A stretch of DNA of 9,089 nucleotides, from the NCBI GenBank assembly GCA_024403005.1, contig JAKSSQ010000066.1:1-9089 (forward strand), written 5' to 3'. Position numbers and translations under genes: made by a program. The stretch is from Clostridia bacterium (GTDB taxonomy: Bacteria; Bacillota; Clostridia; Peptostreptococcales; Anaerovoracaceae). The notes below the pieces were generated by a model, which did no database searches, was not told the origin of the DNA, and worked only from the letters and a program-made list of their open reading frames with translations. Shown here one piece after another: positions 1-5,388 of the stretch (positions are counted from its first letter, which is position 1; the number at the start of each line of letters is the position of its first letter).

Positions 1-2800
1 TTACATCTACCAGGTTTGTGTGCTGGGGGTTGCCCTTAGCAACGGGAGATGCCTTATAAGCATAGGTGAGCACGTTAATGCTGCCTCTGGTATCTACGCC
101 GTCCTTGTCCGGTGTGTACCAGCCGCCCTGGCTCATTGCGCATGCGCCCTTGATGATTCTGTCTGTAACCTTTGCGGGAATGCGTACAATACCTCTATCG
201 TTGAAGATTTCGCACATGTCGCCGTTCTTGATGCCTCTTTCAGCTGCATCGTCCGGGTGCATCCAGATTGCAGGCGGATCCAGTTCTTCCATCCAGGGGT
301 TCTGGTCGTGGATAGAGTGGCATCTGCGCTTTGTGTGATAACCAATCAGCTGCAGCGGATACTTCTTCATGCCTTCTGTATCGCAGGGACCTTCGGGTCC
401 TTCCCACCAGATGGGCAGACCACCGATTTCGGGGTCGTTCATGTCGTAGAGAGTCTTGCTGAAGATTTCAATCTTGCCGGAAGGTGTATTGAAAGGTACG
501 CCGTCTTCTACGTTAACGCGGAAAGCAACTGTTTCCTTGGGAGGTTCGGAGTACATGTGTCCGCCCTTTTCCATGAATGCGTCAAAGTCGGGCAGTTCGG
601 GTTCGTGGAGTCTCAGATCTGTTTCGTAGATTCTGCGGTTCCAGTCTCTCGGTGTTGGGCATCCGTCTACGAATTCGTCGTAGAGGTTCAGCTTCTTTGC
701 GATCATCTTGATCCATTCATATTCGTAAAGACTGCCGAAAATGGGATCTGTGCACTGGTTTCCGTAGAGAACGTAGTCGTCGGAAGCCCAAACGCTGGGC
801 ATGTGTTCGTTCTCGAAGAGAGACGGTGCGGGCAGAACGTAGTCTCCCCATCTTGCGCTCGGGGTCATGAATACGTCGGAAACAACAATCATTTCGCAGA
901 GAGATGTATCGCTTAAGATTCTCTTTGTATCGTTAATGTCGGAATGCTGGTTGATGAGGATATTGGATGCCAGGTTGAACAGCAGCTTGATGCCGCAGGG
1001 CAGCTTGTCTGCGCCCTTAATGCCGTCCTTAACAGCTTCCATGTCCTGCCAGTGTTCGATAATCTTTGTCCACAGGAATACGGGAGTGCTGTATTTGCAG
1101 CCGTTTTCGGGCTTGTAAACTTCGGGAGCTTCGTAGTGGCCAGTCGGTGTAACTGTACCGCCTGCACCGCCGCCCTTCTTGCCGATATTGCCTGTAATTG
1201 CTGCGAGAGCGATAGTTCCGCGTGCAGCGTTTTCGCCGCCGATGCTTCTCTGGATACCGAGACCGGGCAGAATGCATGCGGGCTTTGTTGTAGCGTATTC
1301 GATAGCGAGAGCTTCGATTCTTTCTGCGGGAATGCCTGTAATCTTTTCAGCCCACTTGGGATCCTTGGGGATGCCGTCCTGCATGCCGAACAGATAAGAC
1401 TTATAGGATTCGCCAGCATTTACGCCGTCGGGCATGTGTGCTTCGTCATGGCCGATGCAGAACTTGTCCAGAAATTCCTTATCCTGCAGGTTCTTGCTGA
1501 AGATTACGAATGCCATTGCGTTTGCGAGTGCGTTGTCGGAGCCGGGTCTGATGGGAATCCACTCGTCAGCGAATGTAATGGCGGATTCGCTCATGCGCGG
1601 GTCGATAACGATAATCTTAACGCCTGCTTCCTTAGCCTTTGCAAGATAGTAGTTTCTGAAAGGTCCGATGATTGTTTCAGCGGTGTTGTGACCCCACATG
1701 ATGATGAGCTTGGAGTTCATAACATCGGAAACGTGGTTTGCAGAAGCGCCGTGGCCCAGCATATAAGGTGTAATGTAGTTGGTCTGAGCGCTGGAATAGC
1801 TGTTATAGTGCTGCAGGTAGCCGCCGTTGAGGCAAAGCAATCTCTTCATTGCGTGGTCCGGTCTCATTACGGAGCATACGCCTGTGGAGTAGATCATGTA
1901 TCTGCTGCCGGGGCCGTACTTTTCAAGTGTTTCCTGCATCTTGTCTGCGATTACGGAAGCAGCTTCTTCGTAGGAAATTCTTTCGAACTTGCCTTCTCCT
2001 CTGGGGCCGCGTCTCTTCATGGGGTAACGCAGTCTTGTTGCGGAGTTGAAGTATGTATTTCTGTAGCCTCTTCCTCTGGGGCATGTTCTCAGCTGAATGC
2101 CGTCGATTCTTGTGTCTGCGCTGATGTCCAGAACGCAGCCTTCTGCAACCCAGACTTCCAGCTTGCAGTTGCCGCCGCAGTTGTTGATGCCTGCAGAGCG
2201 GATCATGCGGGGTTCTTCTGCTTCCATTGCGGGCTGCTTTGTCCATTCGCAGGAGTCGAATTCTGCTGTCATAGGCAGTTCTTCTACCTGGATGGGCTTG
2301 AGCTCAACCAGCTGCTTTAAAGCTTCGCAAACGAACTTAACTTCGGGTGCTGCTGTGTACTTTTCGATATGTTTACATAATTCTTTTACGGTATCCAGTG
2401 TAAACTTCATGATGAAGTCTTCGATTACCAGATCTGCATTTGCAGAACCCTTAAGTCCGCAGATGCTGATGTATTCAAGGAATCTCAGCTGTTCACCGAT
2501 GTAGTCTGCCGGGTTTCCGTCCATGTTTACATGCTTATAACCATAGGACTTATAGTAGCAGATGCATTCGTATGTTGTTCTGTCGATAAGGATATCGCCG
2601 TGGCCTTTGCAGGCAGATGCCCAGAGAGGAACGTAGATGTTAGCGTCTGTTCCCTTGAACAGATCGTCGTATTCCTGCTGGGTCATGGAGGAATTCATGC
2701 CGTAAACAGCACATTCCTTCTTCCACGTGTTCAGATCTTCGAAAAAGCTTCTGAGAACGTGGGCATTAATTAAAAATGTCTTGGAATTCTCAAATGCCAT
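1..2800 (-). CDS. Molybdopterin oxidoreductase (DMSO reductase family) with fused N-terminal TorD-like chaperone domain, 3' end cut
   Basis: I translated this frame from the ATG at 2800 to the window edge: 933 codons with no stop. Residues ~8-167 resemble TorD/DmsD chaperones (EYDDLFKG at 43-50, PLW at 58-60, NPADYIGEQLRFL at 96-108). Residues ~199-933 form a DmsA-type catalytic subunit: an iron-sulfur motif with C208, C212 and C240, then RYPMKRRGPRGEGKFERISYEEA, GGYLQHYNSYSSAQ with S336/S337 as candidate Mo-ligand serine, IIMWGHNTAE, and a C-terminal dinucleotide-binding domain from ~812 (QLIGYHTKRR, near-terminal KGNPQHTNLVDV). The relatives usually end within a few residues of that last motif, so little is missing. 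Position 204, where DmsA has the first cluster Cys, is Gly. There is no Tat signal. The enzyme presumably reduces a small organic or inorganic acceptor using bis-MGD; the substrate is unknown. GGAGG lies 8 bases before the start. Family call is firm; the fused domain is strongly supported by motifs. Confidence 0.9.
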   Translation of the reverse strand, partial: MAFENSKTFLINAHVLRSFFEDLNTWKKECAVYGMNSSMTQQEYDDLFKGTDANIYVPLWASACKGHGDILIDRTTYECICYYKSYGYKHVNMDGNPADYIGEQLRFLEYISICGLKGSANADLVIEDFIMKFTLDTVKELCKHIEKYTAAPEVKFVCEALKQLVELKPIQVEELPMTAEFDSCEWTKQPAMEAEEPRMIRSAGINNCGGNCKLEVWVAEGCVLDISADTRIDGIQLRTCPRGRGYRNTYFNSATRLRYPMKRRGPRGEGKFERISYEEAASVIADKMQETLEKYGPGSRYMIYSTGVCSVMRPDHAMKRLLCLNGGYLQHYNSYSSAQTNYITPYMLGHGASANHVSDVMNSKLIIMWGHNTAETIIGPFRNYYLAKAKEAGVKIIVIDPRMSESAITFADEWIPIRPGSDNALANAMAFVIFSKNLQDKEFLDKFCIGHDEAHMPDGVNAGESYKSYLFGMQDGIPKDPKWAEKITGIPAERIEALAIEYATTKPACILPGLGIQRSIGGENAARGTIALAAITGNIGKKGGGAGGTVTPTGHYEAPEVYKPENGCKYSTPVFLWTKIIEHWQDMEAVKDGIKGADKLPCGIKLLFNLASNILINQHSDINDTKRILSDTSLCEMIVVSDVFMTPSARWGDYVLPAPSLFENEHMPSVWASDDYVLYGNQCTDPIFGSLYEYEWIKMIAKKLNLYDEFVDGCPTPRDWNRRIYETDLRLHEPELPDFDAFMEKGGHMYSEPPKETVAFRVNVEDGVPFNTPSGKIEIFSKTLYDMNDPEIGGLPIWWEGPEGPCDTEGMKKYPLQLIGYHTKRRCHSIHDQNPWMEELDPPAIWMHPDDAAERGIKNGDMCEIFNDRGIVRIPAKVTDRIIKGACAMSQGGWYTPDKDGVDTRGSINVLTYAYKASPVAKGNPQHTNLVDV
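2300..2800 (-). other. TorD/DmsD-like chaperone domain fused to the molybdoenzyme
   Basis: This marks codons 1-167 of the molybdoenzyme gene. What I see: a helical, Cys-rich stretch with the order of motifs typical of the TorD/DmsD/NarJ chaperone family, namely E-Y-x-x-L-F-x-G (43-50), a Pro-x-Trp turn (58-60), a helix YECICYYKSYG (77-87), the signature P-x-D-x-I-G-x-Q-L-x-F-L (97-108), and a final helix pair (FIMKF at 129-133, then residues 137-167). A linker of about 30 residues rich in Glu and Pro leads to the catalytic domain. Such chaperones normally are separate proteins that bind the apo-enzyme, help molybdenum cofactor insertion and guard Tat export. Here no Tat signal exists, so a folding and cofactor-insertion role in cis is inferred. 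Neither M192 nor M199 has a Shine-Dalgarno sequence, so separate translation of the catalytic part is not supported. Confidence 0.8.
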
Positions 2801-2803
2801 AGT

Positions 2804-3997
2804 TTATACCTCCGCGGGCTTAATGCCGATAATCTTTTCCTTGAGTTCCTGCATTCTTGCAAGATTGCCTACGATTACTGCGCCTACGAGCTTGCCGTCT
2901 ACGTAGAATCTCTTTTCGTAGGACTTAAGATACTTCTCGTTTACGCCGAAAATAGCGGGCTGAGAATTATCGTCGATTTCTGTTGTGTATGTGAGTTCCG
3001 GATTCTTGCCAACGTCGCCGCATGCGAACATGGAAATTTCCGGTGAGTTGATAATCATGGAATGATCGAAAGCTTCTACTGTTGCCTTGCCGCCTGCTGC
3101 GTTAATGCCTGCAACCTTGCCCTGAGCCTTAGCCTGAGACCAGAGTGCGTAGTTAACGTTTTCGAATTCTGCGCAGTCGCCGCATGCGTAGATGTCCTTG
3201 GACCATGTTTCGCACTTTTCGTTGATCATTACGGCTCTGCCGCACTTGATTCCTGCAGCCTGAGCCAATGCGGTATTAGCTCTAACGCCTGCAGAAACTA
3301 CTACGAAATTGGCTTCAAACTTTCTGCCGTCTGCCAGCTTAACGTATTCAACCTTGCCGTTTCCGCCGATTTCTTCTACGCTAACGCCTGTGTAAATCTT
3401 GAAGGAATCGATGGACTTTTCCAGAGTTCTTGCGGATTCTTCGTCCAGAAGTCTGGGCATGAGCATGGGAAGAACTTCGAGAACTGTAACGTCGATGCCG
3501 TAGCGTGCGAGTTCGAAACCTGCTTCCAGGCCGATAACGCCGCCGCCGATGATTACAGCCTTCTGGCCTTCTACGCAGAAGCGTTTAATGTCGTAAATGT
3601 CCTTATAAGTTCTGATTGTGCGAACTTCGGGCATGTCTGCGCCCTTAATGGGAGGAACGAAGTTTCCTGCGCCGAGTGCGTAGATGCACTTTGTGTAGAA
3701 ATAGCTGCCCTTGCTTGTTTCTACGATTCTGGAAGAATTGTCGATGCCTGTAACCTTTGTATCCAGCATGAGGTCGATGCCCATAGCTTCGTACCAGTCT
3801 GCATCGTGGATGATTGTGCGTTCAAGACTGTAGCTGCGAAGCGGAGTCTTTGTAAGCATAGGTCTGGAGTATGCGGGAACGTCTTCGTCGGAAATCATAA
3901 GGATTCTGTTTTCCTTATCCATTTCGCGGATGCCTTCAGCTGCGTGTAAAGCTGCATTGCCGTTGCCGAGAATGATGTACTTATAAATGTTATTCAT
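2804..3997 (-). CDS. FAD/NAD(P)-dependent oxidoreductase, electron-input subunit
   Basis: A 397-residue flavoprotein of the pyridine nucleotide-disulfide oxidoreductase fold, closest in style to NirB N-terminal, rubredoxin-reductase and NADH-oxidase-like proteins. Visible motifs: FAD-binding GNGNAA at 11-16, YSRPMLTK at 43-50, NAD(P)-binding GGGVIG at 151-156 followed by VTVLE ending in acidic E174, and the second FAD motif DIYACGD at 268-274. E174 at the end of the second Rossmann strand favours NADH over NADPH (inference from the fold). No CxxxxC redox disulfide and no CoA-disulfide-reductase-type Cys is seen near residue 43, which fits one-step electron transfer to a partner rather than thiol chemistry. 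It is preceded by a perfect AAAGGAGG site and starts 2 bases after the iron-sulfur gene ends. It probably oxidises NADH and passes electrons through the iron-sulfur protein to the molybdoenzyme. No signal peptide or membrane segment is visible. Confidence 0.9.
   Translation of the reverse strand: MNNIYKYIILGNGNAALHAAEGIREMDKENRILMISDEDVPAYSRPMLTKTPLRSYSLERTIIHDADWYEAMGIDLMLDTKVTGIDNSSRIVETSKGSYFYTKCIYALGAGNFVPPIKGADMPEVRTIRTYKDIYDIKRFCVEGQKAVIIGGGVIGLEAGFELARYGIDVTVLEVLPMLMPRLLDEESARTLEKSIDSFKIYTGVSVEEIGGNGKVEYVKLADGRKFEANFVVVSAGVRANTALAQAAGIKCGRAVMINEKCETWSKDIYACGDCAEFENVNYALWSQAKAQGKVAGINAAGGKATVEAFDHSMIINSPEISMFACGDVGKNPELTYTTEIDDNSQPAIFGVNEKYLKSYEKRFYVDGKLVGAVIVGNLARMQELKEKIIGIKPAEV
2809..2813 (-). 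promoter_or_regulatory. Ribosome binding site of the molybdoenzyme, inside the preceding gene
   Basis: GGAGG on the minus strand, 8 bases before the ATG at 2800. It lies within the last codons of the FAD oxidoreductase gene, whose stop is only 3 bases from the start codon. This layout suggests translational coupling of the two subunits. Confidence 0.75.
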
Positions 3998-3999
3998 AA

Positions 4000-4563
4000 T
4001 TACTTACCTCCTTTGGCCTGTTCGATGTTCTTGGGGAGCTTTACTACCAGAGACGGATCTGTAACGTCTGATACGGGCAGGATGGAAATATCGTCTGTTG
4101 CGCCGAATTCCTTCTTGAGTTCGTCGATATCGCCGAATTTAAGGGATCTTGTGGGGCAGGCGCCTACGCAATTGGGTTCATAACCTCTTTCGCGGAGTTC
4201 TGCGCATGCGTTGCACTTCTGAGTAACACCCTTTGTAAGGGAGAACGATACTGCACCGTTGGGGCAGTTCCACATGCAGCTTCCGCAGCCCATGCAGAGA
4301 TTATCATCGTGAACCACTGTGCCATCTGCAGCCTTGTGCATAGCACCTGTGGGGCAAGCCTGTACGCACTTGGGGTCTTCGCAGTGGTTGCAGGTACCGG
4401 AATAGTGTGCATAGATGCTCTTTCCGTCTACATTAACTGCGATTGTGTCTACTCTTCTGAAGAATTCGCCGGGGCGAAGATCGTGATAGTCCTTGCACGC
4501 TACCTGGCAGGCACCGCATCCAAGGCATGTGTTCATGTTGAAATAAAAACCTAATCTACCCAT
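4000..4563 (-). CDS. DmsB-like 4Fe-4S ferredoxin subunit of the molybdoenzyme
   Basis: A 187-residue electron-transfer protein of the DmsB/NrfC/PhsB type. All sixteen cysteines for four cubane clusters are present: C13, C16, C19, C23; C58, C61, C66, C70; C90, C93, C96, C100; and C117, C120, C132, C136. The third group has Cys where NarH has Trp, so four 4Fe-4S clusters are expected. The N-terminus (MGRLGFYFNMNTCLGCGAC) begins directly at the first cluster with no Tat or Sec signal, which fits a cytoplasmic location. The acidic C-terminal tail (from ~145) carries no membrane helix. It starts 15 bases after ruvX and ends 2 bases before the FAD gene. In this family the subunit docks on the catalytic subunit near its N-terminal cluster; here it probably links the FAD protein to the molybdoenzyme. 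AGGAAGGA lies upstream of the ATG. Confidence 0.93.
   Translation of the reverse strand: MGRLGFYFNMNTCLGCGACQVACKDYHDLRPGEFFRRVDTIAVNVDGKSIYAHYSGTCNHCEDPKCVQACPTGAMHKAADGTVVHDDNLCMGCGSCMWNCPNGAVSFSLTKGVTQKCNACAELRERGYEPNCVGACPTRSLKFGDIDELKKEFGATDDISILPVSDVTDPSLVVKLPKNIEQAKGGK
4007..4014 (-). promoter_or_regulatory. Ribosome binding site of the FAD oxidoreductase
   Basis: AAAGGAGG on the minus strand, 9 bases before the ATG at 3997. It overlaps the last codons of the iron-sulfur protein, whose TAA lies between this site and the next start. It supports the chosen start and coupled translation. Confidence 0.8.
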
Positions 4564-4577
4564 GTTTTCCTTCCTGT

Positions 4578-4607
4578 ATTATAACTTTCTGTGAGCATCC
4601 ATGTAGC
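4578..4607 (-). promoter_or_regulatory. Possible weak promoter for the redox module
   Basis: A perfect TATAAT (4583-4578) overlaps the ruvX stop codon. The best upstream hexamer at an acceptable distance is GCTACA, 18 bases away, which matches TTGACA at only three positions. A transcript from here would have a leader of only about 10-12 bases before the iron-sulfur gene. The -10 match is real but may be chance. Confidence 0.25.
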
Positions 4608-5010
4608 TCTGCAGAATAATAACCGCAGCCTGACGGTCTATTATCGTTTTTCTCTTTGCCCTGCTCATGTCGGCCTGAATGAGCACATCTTCGGCAATTT
4701 TTGTGGTGAATCTTTCGTCCTGGAACACGAATTCCAGCTTTAATCCGGTGCTTCTAGCCTTGTTCTGAAGCATTTCCACAAATTCTCTGACCTTCTGGGT
4801 CTGGGGGCTGTCCTGCCCTGAAAGCATTAAGGGAAGCCCGGAAACTATAGTTCCGACTTCGTATTCCTTAACGAGTTCGAGAATCTTCGTAGTATCCTTG
4901 CGGATGCCTACTCTTTCAATTGTTGTAACGCCCTGCGCTGATATAAACAGGGGGTCGCTGACCGCAACGCCTACAGTGCGGTCACCGATATCCAGTCCCA
5001 TAAGTCTCAT
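4579..5010 (-). CDS. ruvX: RuvX/YqgF family putative pre-16S rRNA nuclease
   Basis: A 143-residue RNase H-fold protein of the RuvX (YqgF) family, which is linked to maturation of the 5' end of 16S rRNA and was earlier called a Holliday junction resolvase. The three acidic motifs expected of the active site are present: GLDIGDRTVGVAVSD with D7, QDERFTT with D98/E99, and D125 in IIDRQAAVIILQSYM. The usual GLPLN-type loop appears as SGLPLMLSGQDSPQ (58-70). Length is normal for the family. The ATG at 5010 has AAGGTGA 9 bases upstream; M4 is a less supported alternative. It follows ireB by 58 bases, with a hairpin in between, as in the common alaS-ireB-ruvX order of Bacillota. Cytoplasmic. Confidence 0.95.
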   Translation of the reverse strand: MRLMGLDIGDRTVGVAVSDPLFISAQGVTTIERVGIRKDTTKILELVKEYEVGTIVSGLPLMLSGQDSPQTQKVREFVEMLQNKARSTGLKLEFVFQDERFTTKIAEDVLIQADMSRAKRKTIIDRQAAVIILQSYMDAHRKL

Positions 5011-5035
5011 AATATAATCTCACCTTAACGCAAAC

Positions 5036-5059
5036 AAAGCGGACATCTCTGTCCGCTTT
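5036..5059 (-). terminator. Perfect hairpin between ireB and ruvX, terminator or attenuator
   Basis: AAAGCGGACA pairs perfectly with TGTCCGCTTT (10-bp stem) around a 4-base loop, starting 9 bases after the ireB TAG stop. On the minus strand it is followed by a short, interrupted T stretch (stem-ending TTT, then GTTTG), so it could be a weak intrinsic terminator that lets some transcripts continue into ruvX, or an mRNA processing or stability element. On the plus strand an A/T-rich tail also follows, but there is no plus-strand gene for it to serve. Confidence 0.6.
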
Positions 5060-5068
5060 AAATTTATT

Positions 5069-5317
5069 CTATTTTCCCAGGAAACTCCTGAGCAGTTCTT
5101 CAACAAGATCGTCTCTTTCGATGTGTCTGATAAGATTACGAGCGTTGTTGTGACCTGTTATGTAGGAAGGATCGCCGGAAAGAATGTAACCAACCATCTG
5201 GTCGATTGCATTATAGCCCTTCTCTTCCAGAGCATCGTAAACAGTCTTCAGAATATCCTCTGTCGTTCTCTGTTCCGGCTTATCGGGACTGCTGAAAAGT
5301 ATAGTTTTTCTTTCCAC
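5069..5317 (-). CDS. ireB: IreB family regulatory protein (UPF0297)
   Basis: An 82-residue protein matching the IreB/YrzL family across its length, with the conserved block ILKTVYDALEEKGYNAIDQM, then VGYILSGDPSYITGHNNARN and LIRHIERDDLVEELLRSFL. In Enterococcus faecalis, IreB is a phosphorylation target of the Ser/Thr kinase IreK and lowers cephalosporin resistance; phosphorylation occurs on N-terminal threonines. Here T5 and T18/T19 are possible sites (inference). The start is GTG at 5317, chosen because a perfect TAAGGAGG lies 7 bases upstream and the protein then has the family's usual length. It sits between alaS and ruvX, the classic arrangement in Bacillota, and has its own promoter-like sequence in the gap after alaS. 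The stop is TAG. Cytoplasmic. Confidence 0.95.
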   Translation of the reverse strand: MERKTILFSSPDKPEQRTTEDILKTVYDALEEKGYNAIDQMVGYILSGDPSYITGHNNARNLIRHIERDDLVEELLRSFLGK

Positions 5318-5324
5318 TTGGTAA

Positions 5325-5332
5325 CCTCCTTA
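5325..5332 (-). promoter_or_regulatory. Ribosome binding site deciding the GTG start of ireB
   Basis: TAAGGAGG on the minus strand, 7 bases before the GTG at 5317. No in-frame ATG at a suitable distance gives a family-length protein, so this site fixes the start. Confidence 0.8.
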
Positions 5333-5354
5333 AAAGTTATATTATTACCCTTAA

Positions 5355-5383
5355 ATTATACAGAAATTATCGGGGTAAAACAA
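5355..5383 (-). promoter_or_regulatory. Sigma-70/SigA-type promoter for ireB
   Basis: On the minus strand TTGTTT (5383-5378) and a perfect TATAAT (5360-5355) are separated by 17 bases, in the 71-base gap between alaS and ireB. The first three positions of the -35 and all of the -10 match consensus. Transcription would start near 5348, giving a leader of about 30 bases that contains the ribosome binding site. This could drive ireB, ruvX and, by read-through, the redox module. Confidence 0.55.
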
Positions 5384-5388
5384 GTTCA

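Noticed and set aside
1..3. TAA on the minus strand at the very left edge as a possible end of the molybdoenzyme
   Set aside because: It is out of frame with the gene, whose codons occupy positions 2-4, 5-7 and so on; the gene continues past the edge.
842..900. Plus-strand or minus-strand small genes inside the molybdoenzyme
   Set aside because: No ribosome binding site or family resemblance; the enclosing frame is fully explained by conserved enzyme sequence.
20..2320. Long plus-strand open frames opposite the molybdoenzyme gene (298 and 458 codons)
   Set aside because: They are in exact codon register with the minus-strand gene and result from its avoidance of TTA, CTA and TCA codons. Their translations are Cys/Val/Ala-rich with no recognisable motif.
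1..2800. Possible selenocysteine (in-frame TGA) as in formate dehydrogenases
   Set aside because: The complete visible frame has no TGA, and the motif RTCPRGR and the YSS segment match the DmsA group with a serine ligand.
3062..3949. Plus-strand open frame of 295 codons opposite the FAD oxidoreductase
   Set aside because: Register-locked shadow of a gene with clear FAD and NAD motifs on the minus strand.
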